DNA from: Chthoniobacter flavus
GTDB lineage: Bacteria > Verrucomicrobiota > Verrucomicrobiia > Chthoniobacterales > Chthoniobacteraceae
Direction of reading: 5' to 3'
DNA length: 32,902 bases
Assembly (NCBI GenBank): GCA_945861435.1
Contig: CAMAUX010000060.1
Span: 1-32,902, forward strand
The position numbers and the translations under genes are program-made. How positions within the stretch are numbered: position 1 is the first letter of the stretch; each line of letters starts with the position of its first letter. The notes beneath the pieces are model-generated. The model saw nothing but the letters and a program-made list of their open reading frames with translations. It was not told where the DNA came from and ran no database searches. Positions 8,901 to 17,239 of the stretch are shown here, one piece after another.

Positions 8901-9436
8901 GCATGGTGAACCTTGGGGCGCTCTATCATGGGCGCGGCAATCTGGAGGGGGCGGAGAAGCTTTACCGGAGGGTTTTTGGATTGCAGGAGGGCGGTATGGA
9001 GAACGAGACATCCATCACGGTGGTGAGCAATCTGGGGGTGGTGCTGGCGCAGAAACGTGATTTCGACGGGGCCGAGCCGCTGCTGTTGCGCGCGAGGGAG
9101 TGGCGGGAGCGGGAGCTGGGATGGGCGCATATCGACACGGTGCGCAGCGCGCACAACCACGCGTCGACGCTCTTGGAGAAGGGCGATTTTGAGGGGGCGG
9201 AGAATGTTTATCGGGCGGCGCTCAAACGGATGATTCCGGTATTGGGTTCGGAGCACCGGGAATCGGCGCTTGTGTCGCTGCGGTTGGCGAAGTTGCTTGC
9301 CGACAATGGGCGTGCGGCGGAGGCGCGTCCGCTGGCGCAGCAGTCGCTTGCGGTGATGGAACGGCTGCTCGGCGCGCAGCATCCGCAGACGCGGGAGGCG
9401 AGGGAGCTTGTGGAGCGAGTGGGTGTCGAGAGCTGA
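5924..9436 (+). CDS. Sigma-like domain / Ser-Thr kinase / TPR fusion protein
   Basis: A 1170-residue protein. Residues about 15-200 resemble the ECF-type sigma factors common in planctomycetes and verrucomicrobia: HWYPVYLWWRRSGKDPDAAARL is region-2-like, and an ERRWLLELLEAV helix follows, but no recognisable region-4 HTH is left. A complete Hanks kinase domain follows (about 235-495): glycine loop GEGGMG at 246-251, Lys268 in VAIK, HRD at 360-362, DFG at 380-382 and APE at 410-412, so it should be active. A membrane segment lies near 509-530. The outside part has a short coiled region, then about ten 42-residue TPR units of the kinesin-light-chain type (repeated GxEHPxTL). It starts at TTG with AGGAG upstream. 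It probably phosphorylates cytoplasmic targets in response to contacts made by the TPR tail; ligand and targets are unknown. Confidence 0.88.
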   Translation: MIAPTQAPPSTAHAGRWAHAVTGDFQSFELLAQRHWYPVYLWWRRSGKDPDAAARLTRAVFSADAWSALRDAGSEGGKRSLRSWVLDRIEREPAGIDRGGFADAPEEGGDFLRIDIEMAEARYLREVKGSAGEVFERRWLLELLEAVGGAFEGGDESRDLGRVMGKLVSEIVCTTQQWEEEMSLLSRTMDRCGAGNFLGMHGGRVGDGRVASMGEAVRWRVPTWSAPEPEEVAGLFPGYEVLELAGEGGMGAVYKARQVSLQRMVAIKLLPLEVSGHSGFAERFRREALALARLQHPNIVSIYDSGRTEAGHLFYVMELVEGAELHVFIHGGLLGPVHAMEMVEQVCDAVACAHGQGILHRDIKPGNILVTRSGCPKLADFGLARLEEAPEGGRRMTMVGAMMGTAEYMAPEQKRGAAADERADIYALGLVLYEALCGELPAGAFLPPSRRVAVDARIDEVVARALAQNPGDRFESAAAMRDAIEAARKPQVRAELAESGGGWSWWVEHWWVAAAACVVLGGAGWWVEGRMNDADRRTRAVESRLEEQQRGLRSSVARLAGFYSESAEARESISAEQRFARAIDRLATSERISRGEVEARMEAFLASSREGGDKASSYDLALAAFAERDFSKAALLAGKAASLVGNGRTEAERVRLFEAETLAGQAEVASLNLASGVAHYRRALEMRDEAAEPELWAEAADTLLGALEILSLAEESVPLARRVLALREVRDGAEAETTLRSMNVLGNCLRQKGAYAEAQELLEKALAVLEKRLGAEDRQTLQVMADLALVLKLRGDLVHAEPTARRVLEGRKKVLGAGHPATLQSMDTLGTVLPSLNQRAEGEELLREALAGREKVFGMEHPQTLKSVNNLANLLRGGRQLAEAEALLRRALAGQEKVLGSEHSDTLSTLNNLGLTLDSKGDWVGAKRYLQRVVEVMERVQGAEHPATLSAVGNLGDLLRKQRDYATAEPLLVRALEGRERVLGEKHSDTQGSMVNLGALYHGRGNLEGAEKLYRRVFGLQEGGMENETSITVVSNLGVVLAQKRDFDGAEPLLLRAREWRERELGWAHIDTVRSAHNHASTLLEKGDFEGAENVYRAALKRMIPVLGSEHRESALVSLRLAKLLADNGRAAEARPLAQQSLAVMERLLGAQHPQTREARELVERVGVES

Positions 9437-9519
9437 GGTGGGGCGCGGCGTGGCGGTGGAGGGAGGATGGAGCGGCACGGCTTGCGTAAGGGGTGGCTGC
9501 CTGTTCAGCTTTGCGGCCG

Positions 9520-10407
9520 ATGCCAACACCCCTGCCTCTGCCTCTTTTGATTCCGCTGGGGTCGGCGTTTTTTTATGCGATTGCGGCGTTGTGTCTGAAG
9601 CGGGCGACGCAGCACGGGACGGGGCCGTGGCGGGTGGGGTTTGTGACGAACTGGATTCAGGCGCTGTGTTTCCTGCCGGTGTGGTGGGTTGGGGGCGGAG
9701 CCTTTGAATCAGCGCATCTGTGGCATGCGATGGTTTGCGGGGTGTGTTTTTTCACGGGGCAGGTGCTGACGTTCCTTGCGTTGAGCCGTGGGGACGTGTC
9801 GGTGACCACGCCGGTGTTGGGGACGAAGGTGCTTTTTGTGGCGGCGATCTCGGTGGCGCTCGGGACTGAGCGGCTGACGGGATCGATGTGGATGGCAGCG
9901 TTGCTGACGACGTTGGCGACTGCGCTGCTGGGCTTTGGGAGCCGGCTGCATCGGCAGGCGCTGGGGTCCAGTTTTCTCTTCGGGTTCCCGGCTGCCGGGG
10001 CGTTCGCTTTCACCGATGTGCTCGCTCAGCGATGGGCGCCCGCGTGGGGGTTCGGGCACTTTGCGCCGGTGCTTTTTGGAACGGTGGCGATCCTTTCCCT
10101 TGGGTTGATCCCGCTTTTTCCGGGGCCGCTTTCGGTGGTGCCGTGGAGGTGGGCTGGGGCTGGGGCTGCTCTGCTGGCGCTGCAGGCGGGTGGGGTGGCG
10201 TACTCGATCATGGTGTTTGGATCGGCGACGACGACGAACGTGGTGTACAATTCGCGCGGGGTCTGGAGTGTGCTGATGGTGTGGGGGATTGGGCACTGGT
10301 TCGCCAATCACGAGCGTGCGCAGGGGGCTGCGGTGATGGGGCGTCGCTTTGCGGGATCCGTGCTGCTGTTAGCCGCCATTTTTCTCATCATGCGCGGAGG
10401 CGGTTGA
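9520..10407 (+). CDS. EamA/DMT-family transporter
   Basis: About 295 residues with some ten hydrophobic segments in two similar halves, as in the drug/metabolite transporter superfamily. Typical pieces are PLGSAFFYAIAALCLKRA in the first helix, LALSRGDVSVTTPVLGTKVLFVAA at the end of the first half, and SATTTNVVYNSRGVWSVL in the second. The first helix begins right after the ATG at 9520; a GTG at 9493 would add nine residues and has AAGGG immediately before it, too close to act as a normal ribosome binding site. The substrate cannot be predicted. It stands alone between the kinase and a tRNA gene. Confidence 0.8.
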   Translation: MPTPLPLPLLIPLGSAFFYAIAALCLKRATQHGTGPWRVGFVTNWIQALCFLPVWWVGGGAFESAHLWHAMVCGVCFFTGQVLTFLALSRGDVSVTTPVLGTKVLFVAAISVALGTERLTGSMWMAALLTTLATALLGFGSRLHRQALGSSFLFGFPAAGAFAFTDVLAQRWAPAWGFGHFAPVLFGTVAILSLGLIPLFPGPLSVVPWRWAGAGAALLALQAGGVAYSIMVFGSATTTNVVYNSRGVWSVLMVWGIGHWFANHERAQGAAVMGRRFAGSVLLLAAIFLIMRGGG

Positions 10408-10511
10408 GCTGTGCCTGGCGTTTTGCTTTTGAAGTGCGGGCCACTGCGTGGGAGGGGGAAGATTGCGGTAGACAAACTCCGGGGTGGATGAAAATGTGCA
10501 CGCGTTCCTCC

Positions 10512-10587
10512 GGGGGTATAGCTCAGTTGGTAGAGCGCTTCGTTCGCAATGAAGAGGCCAGGGGTTCGAATCCCCTTACCTCCACCA
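10512..10587 (+). tRNA. tRNA-Ala (anticodon CGC)
   Basis: A full 76-base cloverleaf with CCA encoded at 10585-10587. The acceptor stem GGGGGTA pairs with TACCTCC, giving the G3-U70 wobble pair that identifies alanine tRNAs. The D arm is GCTC/GAGC. The anticodon arm CTTCG/TGAAG holds loop TTCGCAA with anticodon CGC (codon GCG). The T arm AGGGG/CCCCT holds TTCGAAT. GCG is common in the + strand genes here. A weak promoter-like pair (TAGACA at 10469, GAAAAT at 10490, 15-bp spacer) lies upstream but is not strong enough for a separate call. Confidence 0.97.
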
Positions 10588-10797
10588 TTTTCCCAGTTCT
10601 GGGATTGGCGGGAGAAAGAGTTCCGGCATGGAACTGCCAGCGCGCCTCGAGAGCCTCCAAAGCCCCCCTGCTTCGTGGGCCGTTGGATTTGAACCACGCA
10701 AGACTTCGCGAGGTGGTCTCGCGCCTGCATCGTAGCGACTACGCCGTTGCGCGCCTTTGCCTGCGGGCGGGCCTGCGGGCGGGGGAGGCGGCGATGC
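10588..10797. other. Intergenic stretch with several hairpins and a 12-bp duplication
   Basis: No gene is seen between the tRNA and the convergent DUF1501 gene. It holds perfect short stems: AGTTCC/GGAACT at 10619-10635, CGCGAG/CTCGCG at 10707-10723 and CGTAG/CTACG at 10731-10743. It also has two tandem copies of GCCTGCGGGCGG at 10759-10782. None has a T tract, so intrinsic termination is not shown, but the position between convergent units fits a transcription-end region. Confidence 0.5.
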
Positions 10798-12219
10798 TCA
10801 GGCGGTGCGGGCGATGAGTTCCGGGATGGGATGGCCGTCGTCGACGATGGGGGTGGGGCGGCCGTTGAAGTCGCGGATGGCGACCTTGGAACTGTCGATG
10901 CCGAGATGGTGGTAGATGGTGGCGAGGAAATCGTGCGGACCGCAGGCGCGCTCGATGACATCTTCGCCACGCTTGTCGGTGGCGCCGATGACGCCGCCGG
11001 TCTGGATGCCGCCGCCCGCCCAGATGTTGCTGAAGGCGCGGGGCCAGTGGTCGCGGCCGGGTTGGATGGTGCCGGAGGGGGCGCTGGCATCGCCGACGCC
11101 GGTGCTGGGGCTGTACTCGATTTTGGGTGTGCGGCCGAATTCGCCGGTGACGACGACGAGCACGCGCTTGTCGAGGCCGCGTGCGTAGACGTCCTCGATG
11201 AGAGCGGAGACTGCGCGGTCGTAGTTTGCGGCGCGGAAGCGCAGGGCGTCGAAGACGTGGTGGTTGACGGCGTGGTCGTCCCAGTTATTGACGCGGCCGC
11301 AGAGAGGGCCGCTGAGGCTGGAGGTGACGATCTCGACGCCGGCTTCCACGAGGCGGCGTGCGAGGAGGAGTTGCTGGCCCCAGCGGTTGCGACCGTAGCG
11401 GTCGCGGGTGCGAGCGTCTTCCTTGGAGAGGTCGAAGGCGTCGCGAGTGGAGGGGTGGGTGAGGAGGGTGGCGGCCTGGGCTTCGAATTGATCGAGGGCT
11501 CCGAGTTCGCCGAGGGTGTCGAAGCCCCGCTCAAGCGTGTCGAGGGAGCGGCGCAATGCGAGGCGTTCGCTCAGGCGCGCGGCCTCGGCGGGGTCGGAGA
11601 GGCCGATGTTGGGGACTTCGAAGTCGGGCCGGTTCGGGTCGCCGCTGACCGCGAAGGGGGCGTAGGCGGGGCCGACGTAGGCGGGGCCGTTGTATTCGAT
11701 GACGGGATTGACGCCGATGTAGTTGGGAAGCGGGTTGGAGCGTGTCTGTTCGCGCGAGCGCAGGTAGGAGGCGACGGACATCCAGTCGGGGAGACGGGGG
11801 CGGGGTTTGTCGCGGGTGTCCGAGTCGCCGGAGAGCATCTGCATGGAGCCGGCGGGATGGCCCGCGGCCTTCTGGTTCATGGAACGCAGGATGGTGAATT
11901 TGTCTGCGATCCGGGCCTGCATGGGGAGCAGTTCGGTGATGCGGGTGCCGGGAACCTTTGTGGCGATGGTTTGGAAGGGGCCGCGGTATTCGCTGCCGAT
12001 GTCGGGTTTGGGGTCGTAGGTATCGAGATGGGAACAACCGCCCGGTTGCCAGACCATGATGACAGCGGTGCGCGCGGCGGAGCCCGAGGGGGCCTCGGCG
12101 CGGAGGCGCAGGATGCCTGGGAGGCCGATGGATGCGAAGCCTGCGAGGCCGAGGCGCATGAAGCTGCGGCGGTCGAGGGGGCCTCGGCAGGGAAGGATCG
12201 AGTGGGGGGTGGGAGGCAT
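10798..12219 (-). CDS. DUF1501 protein (module 2)
   Basis: About 473 residues from the ATG at 12219. The N-terminus carries a twin-arginine-like signal (DRRSFMRLGLAGF), implying folded export through Tat. The body follows the DUF1501 pattern within the alkaline-phosphatase/sulfatase-like superfamily: VIMVWQPGGCSHLDTYDPKP near the start, KFTILRSMNQ, then RYGRNRWGQQLLLARRLVEAGV, a WDDH segment, VVTGEFGRTP and GRDHWPRAFSN near the end. The His and Asp residues in the WDDH and GRDHW segments are candidate metal ligands; no activity is established for the family. It is the last gene of the eight-gene cluster, 90 bp after the cytochrome/WD40 gene. Earlier ATG codons at 12255 and 12273 exist but would precede the Tat signal by a long Pro-rich stretch. 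Confidence 0.88.
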   Translation of the reverse strand: MPPTPHSILPCRGPLDRRSFMRLGLAGFASIGLPGILRLRAEAPSGSAARTAVIMVWQPGGCSHLDTYDPKPDIGSEYRGPFQTIATKVPGTRITELLPMQARIADKFTILRSMNQKAAGHPAGSMQMLSGDSDTRDKPRPRLPDWMSVASYLRSREQTRSNPLPNYIGVNPVIEYNGPAYVGPAYAPFAVSGDPNRPDFEVPNIGLSDPAEAARLSERLALRRSLDTLERGFDTLGELGALDQFEAQAATLLTHPSTRDAFDLSKEDARTRDRYGRNRWGQQLLLARRLVEAGVEIVTSSLSGPLCGRVNNWDDHAVNHHVFDALRFRAANYDRAVSALIEDVYARGLDKRVLVVVTGEFGRTPKIEYSPSTGVGDASAPSGTIQPGRDHWPRAFSNIWAGGGIQTGGVIGATDKRGEDVIERACGPHDFLATIYHHLGIDSSKVAIRDFNGRPTPIVDDGHPIPELIARTA

Positions 12220-12309
12220 AGTCCGATGGGGTGTGCCGGGTTGTGGAATTACCATGCGCGGCGGGTGGTGCAAAGATTCAAAGGGTCAGTCTGGAGGCGG
12301 GTGGAGCGG

Positions 12310-15141
12310 TTACTTGGCCGGTGTTGTGGGAGTGGTGTGGCTGGCGAGTTCGCGTCCCGTGGCGGGATCCCAGAGTCTGAGGAGGCCGGTTTCGCCGCCT
12401 GCTGCGACGAGGGTGCCGGAGCGTGCGGAAGCGGCTGCGTGGAGGAATTCGGAGCGTTTGGTGAGTGAGCGCGCCTCGGTGCCGTCTTCGTTGAGGATCC
12501 GTGCCTGTTGGTCGCCGGAGGTGGTGAGGAACTGTGCGGTGGCGCCGATGAACTGGAGGGCGGTGACTTCCTTCTCCCATGTGGTGATCTTTTTGCGGCG
12601 TTCGCCGGAAGCCGTGTCCCAGACATTGACGGAGCCGTCGGCGCCGGCTGTGGCGAGGACGCGTGCATCGGCACGGAAGCTCACGCTGAGCACGTGGTGG
12701 GTGTGGGCTTCCATGGTGTGAACGGGGCGACCGGAAGCCACTTCGGTGATGCGGGCGAGTTTGTCTGCGCCGCCGGATGCGAGCCAGCGGCCGTCCGGTG
12801 AGAAATCCAGACAGAGGACGGCATCGCGGTGGCGTTCGGTCCATGATTGGACGAGGCGGCCTGTGGCCGGGTCCCAGAGATGAATGTCCCCGGAGCGCGA
12901 GAGTTCGCCGCCGCCGGTGGCGAGGAGGCTGCCGTCTGGGCTGAAGCAGAGCGCGGCGATGCGGTCGGTGAGCGGGGAGTTTCCGGACGGGGATCCGAGC
13001 ACGCGTTCGAGGTGCCATTTGCCCGGGGGTTGAGGATTGAGGCGTTCTCCCGCGGAGGTGAAGGCGAGCCATCCTTGGGCGGACGAGTGGAGGAGGGTCG
13101 CATGCGCGGCGGCGGTGGGGGCGGTGATTGATGCGGTGCAGCGTGCGGATGCCGTGTTCCAGAGGGTGACGCGGCCTTGTGCAGACACGGCGGCGAGGGT
13201 GTCGCCGGAGAATGCGAGGGCGGTGATGGGCTGCGTGGTGGATGCGGCGGTTGCGGCTGGTGCGGGCGTTGCTGGAGTTTTCGGAGATGCGGTTGCGAGT
13301 TCCTTGCGCAGTTGAGCGGCGGCGTTGGCGGCGGCTGTTTGAGCTTGTTGGGCGGCGTTCTGTGCGGCTTCGGTTTCCTTTCGCGACTGGGCGTTGCGGG
13401 TGCGCGCGGTCTCGGCTCTGCGGAGGTTTTCCTCGCCGTCGCGAAGGGCGTTGCGTGCGGCGTTGAGGGCGGCTTCAGCGGATTTTTCTGTGGTGAGTGT
13501 GCTCTCCAGTTTGGAGGCGGCGTCTTTGCGTTTTTGTAGAAGCGGTGCGGGATCTTCTGTGGAAGCGGCGAGCTCGGTGGTGGTCTTTTCGGCTTGGGCG
13601 CGGGCTTCGGTGGCGGTGGCGAGTGCTTTCTCCTTATCCGGGAGGCCCTTGGTGGCGGCGGCCATGGCGTCGGTGGTTTTTTTGGTGAGGTTGTCGAGGT
13701 CCTTGGTTTCGGTCTCGAGCTTTGCGAGTTGGGCTTTGTGGAAGGCGACATCGAGGCCTGCGCGGCTGGCATCCCAGTCGAGTGAGGAGAGTTTGCGGAA
13801 TGTGTCGGGATCACCGCGCAGTTCGAGGAGGGATTTGGAGGTGGCGAGATCGAGGATGCGCAGAGCGCCGTCGTTGCAGGCGACAGCGAGGCGGGTGCCA
13901 TCCGGTGAAAGGCTCACGATGCCGGGGCCGGGCGCTGGGAGTTGGCGTGCGGGTGTGCCGGGTTTGGAGGAGAGGATGCGCACCGTGTTGTCCGCGCAGG
14001 AGGTGATCCACTGGTCGGTGGAAGAACCCGCGATGAGGCAGCGGATGGGGGCCGGGGATTTGACGATGAGTGGCTGCGCAGGCGCGGGTTGCGGCGTGAC
14101 GGGCCACACGCGGAGGGTCTGTCCCTCCTGCGCGACGGCGAGTTGGGTGTTGTCGCGGCTCCATGCGAGTGCGTTGAGCGGCGGGGTGTTCTCCCAAAAA
14201 GTGTCGGTGCCGTTTCCGCGAAGCGGGGTGATGCGGACTTTGCCGTCCTCAAAGCCGATGGCGGCCCATGCTCCGTCCGGCGAGGCGGCGAGCAGATGGG
14301 CGGCGGGTTCGAGGTGTTCGATGAGGACACGCTGGATGCGGCCTTCGAGTGGATCGCGCAGCACCAGTGCGCCAGCCTCTGTGATCGCGAGGAGGGCGGA
14401 CGCTTCGGGAAGCGCGGCGGTGACGCGATCGGAGGCGAGACATTCAAGGGAGCGGACGGTGGGCTGGGGTTGCTCGTAGTTCCAGATCTGGACGGTGCGG
14501 AAGCTGCCGGCAGCAAGGCGATGGCCGTCGGGGCTGAAGGCGAGGGACTGGATGGCGGCGGGGTTGGTTTTTGGATCGTGGAGTTCGATGGGCGGGGCTT
14601 GGGAGTCGGGTTGGTGGAGGAAGATGCGGTCGCCGCGGGCGCAGGCTGCGAGGGAGGCATCGGCGTTGAGTGCGACGGCGTAGATGGGGCGCGTGCCTTT
14701 GGGGAGAGGCTTCCACGCGACTTCGCGAGATTGTTTGACGGAGTTTTTTGCGCCGGTGTCGATCCATGCGGCGAGGCGCGCGAGCTCGGCGGGGTTGAGT
14801 CGGACTGCGCCCGCCTTGTTCTTGGGCGGTGGCATTGCGGGATCGCCCGTGTGCGCGGCGGATTGGAAGAGGAGACTGTCCGCGCTTTTGCCAGGGATGA
14901 GGCCCGGGCCGGAGTCGCCGCCCTTGAGAATGGAGGCGGGGGTTTCGAGGTTGAGGCCGGCTTTGGTGGTGGTTTTGTTGTGGCAGGAGATGCAGTTGGC
15001 TTCGAGGGAGGGGAAGACGTCGCGGTAGAAATCGGGGGCGGGGGGGCTGGAGGCTGCGGGGGTGGCGGCAGAGGTGGTGGGGAGTACGAGTAGGAGGAGG
15101 AGTGGGAGTACGAGTAAGAGTGGGGGGATGGGGGGCTTCAC
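12310..15141 (-). CDS. Cytochrome c (PSCyt1-type) / coiled coil / WD40 protein (module 2)
   Basis: A 943-residue exported protein. Residues 1-25 are a leucine-rich signal peptide. A PSCyt1-like cytochrome c domain follows with haem motif CISCH at 50-54 and a PAMPPP segment whose Met is a likely axial ligand. WD40 repeats occupy about residues 140-460. An alanine- and glutamate-rich coiled coil spans about 465-615, and a second WD40 block runs from about 640 to the end (LCFSPDGSLLATGGG, LDFSPDGRWLASGGADK, VSFRADARVLATAGADG). The coiled coil splits the propeller repeats and is absent from the module 1 paralogue. The GTG start overlaps the preceding PPC-protein stop by four bases. A role in periplasmic electron transfer or as a scaffold is inferred from domains only. 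Confidence 0.88.
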   Translation of the reverse strand: MKPPIPPLLLVLPLLLLLVLPTTSAATPAASSPPAPDFYRDVFPSLEANCISCHNKTTTKAGLNLETPASILKGGDSGPGLIPGKSADSLLFQSAAHTGDPAMPPPKNKAGAVRLNPAELARLAAWIDTGAKNSVKQSREVAWKPLPKGTRPIYAVALNADASLAACARGDRIFLHQPDSQAPPIELHDPKTNPAAIQSLAFSPDGHRLAAGSFRTVQIWNYEQPQPTVRSLECLASDRVTAALPEASALLAITEAGALVLRDPLEGRIQRVLIEHLEPAAHLLAASPDGAWAAIGFEDGKVRITPLRGNGTDTFWENTPPLNALAWSRDNTQLAVAQEGQTLRVWPVTPQPAPAQPLIVKSPAPIRCLIAGSSTDQWITSCADNTVRILSSKPGTPARQLPAPGPGIVSLSPDGTRLAVACNDGALRILDLATSKSLLELRGDPDTFRKLSSLDWDASRAGLDVAFHKAQLAKLETETKDLDNLTKKTTDAMAAATKGLPDKEKALATATEARAQAEKTTTELAASTEDPAPLLQKRKDAASKLESTLTTEKSAEAALNAARNALRDGEENLRRAETARTRNAQSRKETEAAQNAAQQAQTAAANAAAQLRKELATASPKTPATPAPAATAASTTQPITALAFSGDTLAAVSAQGRVTLWNTASARCTASITAPTAAAHATLLHSSAQGWLAFTSAGERLNPQPPGKWHLERVLGSPSGNSPLTDRIAALCFSPDGSLLATGGGELSRSGDIHLWDPATGRLVQSWTERHRDAVLCLDFSPDGRWLASGGADKLARITEVASGRPVHTMEAHTHHVLSVSFRADARVLATAGADGSVNVWDTASGERRKKITTWEKEVTALQFIGATAQFLTTSGDQQARILNEDGTEARSLTKRSEFLHAAASARSGTLVAAGGETGLLRLWDPATGRELASHTTPTTPAK

Positions 15142-17225
15142 TTTGTTGGGGGGGGTAGGACGCGGAAGCGGATGGGCTCGGAGACGACGATGTCGACGGT
15201 GTCGGCGGGGGGCTTGGTTTTGCCGGAGGTGGTGTCGGCGGTGGGGGCTGCGGGGGCGGTGGCGAGGGACGGGGCGGAGGGGTACTTGCTGACGACGCCT
15301 CCGTGCATGGCGAAGGAGTAGTCGCCCGGAGCGAGTTTCAACGTGGCGAGGTCGAGGAGAAGGTCGGTGGAATCGGCCTTGGCAGGGACTTCGATGGGTT
15401 TGAGGGCGGCGAGGTCTGTGCCCAGAGGCTTGAGTTTGATGGCGCCTCCGGAGAATTCGCCGCGCCATGTGAGCTTGAGCGGGATGGTGAGTTTGTCGGT
15501 GGGGCCGGCTTCCCAGACGCGGGTCTCGGCGGGAGCGATGGTGAGGGGGGCGACCTCGGCGGCACCGGTGGAGACAGGGAAGTCGGCCATGAGGCGCGGG
15601 ACGGGAGTTTCCGAGCTGGCATCGCGGATGGGCCAGATCATGGAGGCGACGGGGCATTCGTGTGTGACATCGGTGCCGTTGATGGAGGCGTGTCCGCGGA
15701 TGCGTGCGAGGGCGAGGGAACGCGGGGCGTCCTCGGCGGCGGTGAGGAGGAGGGAGCCGGTGGATTTTCCAGGGGGGATGCGGAGTCCGGTGGCGGTGAT
15801 GCCTTTGGGGAGATCGTTCATGGAGAGTTGGATCTCGCCGTCAAAGCCGTCGCGGCGGATGGCGACGACATCGAAGGCCATGGTGGCGCCGCTGCGCAGG
15901 GCGACGGGTTTGGAGAGAGCGGCGCGGTCGCCATTGCGCAGTTCCATGTGGAGGGCCCACGCGACGAGGGTGAAATCGGGCGCGGCTTTGCGAAGGATGA
16001 GGGAGTAGGTGTGGCGTGGTTCGGCGCGTGTGCCGCCGAAGAGGTCGCGGATCTGGAGGTGGTAGGTGCCGTCCTCGGGGATCTGGAGTTTGCCGAGAGG
16101 GTCGGCGGATCCAGCATCGTAGGGCGGTCCGTCGTAGGCGTAGCCGTTGGAGGAGAGTTTGACGGGGCTTGCGATGTCGTTGAATTCGGCGATGTCGAGG
16201 AGGGAGTCGCGATCGTTTTCGCGCACGACGCGTTGGACGACGATGAAGGGGTCGGTGGGATGGCCGGCGCGTTCGGAGACGGCTTCGACCCACCAGACCT
16301 CGCCCTTGTGGGCTTGGAATTCAAAGGTGTCGACGTCCGCGGCAGTGGCGAAGGCGCCTGTGACGGTGCATGGGAGCTGGATCTTCTGCGGTTGTGCGTG
16401 GGTGTCGTTGGGTTCGGCTTCCGCGATGTGCGTGGCCGGTGTCTGGGCCGCGGAGGGGAGTGATGCGGCGCCGACGCTGCGCACGGAGGGGTGCGGCGGT
16501 GGATACGGGCCGTCCCCCACATCGTGGATGGCGAGGCGGTAGAAGTTCTCGGGTCCGCCTTGGAAGGTGAGGCCATGGACCTTGAGGATGTAGGTGCCGT
16601 CCTCCGGTGCGCGGAAGTCGAGGAGGCCGGTGCGTCGGTTGACGGCGAGGTCGCGGCCTGCGGAGTCTGCGACGATGAGGACGGGGGTGAGCTTGGACTC
16701 GATGCCGGCGGCGATGCATTCGAGCAGGAGATGCTGCGAGCGGGTGGCGTGGATTTTATAGAAATCGACGGCCTTGGCGGTGGTGGTGGCGTTGCAGAGG
16801 GAGTTGACGGGAAGTTCGAACGCGGACTCCAGAGTGGTGTTGGGTTTGGCGCGGGTGACCTCTGGGAGAATGCCGACGGAGAAGGCGCGCGCGGAGGAGA
16901 TGCCGAGGCGAGTCATGAGCCTCGCGTCGAAGATGCCGGGCTCGGTGTCCGGGGCGATGGTGACGAGGAAGCGGAGCTTCTCGGGTTCGCCCTTGTCGTT
17001 GGTTTTCTGTTGGGCGGTGAGTTTTGGGGAGGAGAAGAGGAGTTGGAGTTCGCCTTCGAGTGCTTCGCCGGTGATGGCGACCTCGACGGTGGTGCCGGCC
17101 TTTGCACCCATGGGCATGAGGGTGAGGAGACGCGGGGAGGGGAGGGCGACGGATTGCGCGCGTGCCGGCTGCGGGAGAGGCAGGAGCGAGGCGAGGAGGA
17201 GGAGGGCGGCTGCGAGGATGCGCAT
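15138..17225 (-). CDS. PPC-domain exported protein (module 2)
   Basis: A 695-residue protein with a clear signal peptide ending in ARAQS near residue 24. An early Ig-like region is followed by PPC (pre-peptidase C-terminal) type beta-sandwich domains. One shows the typical EAEPNDTHAQPQ motif near 269-280, then VDTFEF and GEVWWVEAVSERAG. A further DGTYHLQIRDLFGG segment marks another PPC-like unit. PPC domains usually aid secretion or binding; no enzyme domain is seen. Its start is 14 bp downstream of the DUF1549/DUF1553 gene and its end overlaps the cytochrome/WD40 gene, so all three should be co-translated. The C-terminal 60 residues are Pro/Thr/Ala-rich with a final short strand. Confidence 0.8.
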   Translation of the reverse strand: MRILAAALLLLASLLPLPQPARAQSVALPSPRLLTLMPMGAKAGTTVEVAITGEALEGELQLLFSSPKLTAQQKTNDKGEPEKLRFLVTIAPDTEPGIFDARLMTRLGISSARAFSVGILPEVTRAKPNTTLESAFELPVNSLCNATTTAKAVDFYKIHATRSQHLLLECIAAGIESKLTPVLIVADSAGRDLAVNRRTGLLDFRAPEDGTYILKVHGLTFQGGPENFYRLAIHDVGDGPYPPPHPSVRSVGAASLPSAAQTPATHIAEAEPNDTHAQPQKIQLPCTVTGAFATAADVDTFEFQAHKGEVWWVEAVSERAGHPTDPFIVVQRVVRENDRDSLLDIAEFNDIASPVKLSSNGYAYDGPPYDAGSADPLGKLQIPEDGTYHLQIRDLFGGTRAEPRHTYSLILRKAAPDFTLVAWALHMELRNGDRAALSKPVALRSGATMAFDVVAIRRDGFDGEIQLSMNDLPKGITATGLRIPPGKSTGSLLLTAAEDAPRSLALARIRGHASINGTDVTHECPVASMIWPIRDASSETPVPRLMADFPVSTGAAEVAPLTIAPAETRVWEAGPTDKLTIPLKLTWRGEFSGGAIKLKPLGTDLAALKPIEVPAKADSTDLLLDLATLKLAPGDYSFAMHGGVVSKYPSAPSLATAPAAPTADTTSGKTKPPADTVDIVVSEPIRFRVLPPPTK

Positions 17226-17239
17226 GGGGTGTGCGGAGT

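Noticed and set aside
10308-11534. Minus-strand open frame across the tRNA, containing GIRTPG and LYQLSYTP segments
   Set aside because: These residues come from reading a tRNA gene antisense, a well-known annotation artefact; the frame also crosses real genes in other frames.
10747-12468. 573-codon + strand frame
   Set aside because: Lies opposite the DUF1501 gene and shows Gly/Ala/Asp/Val-rich composition typical of antisense reading in G+C-rich DNA.
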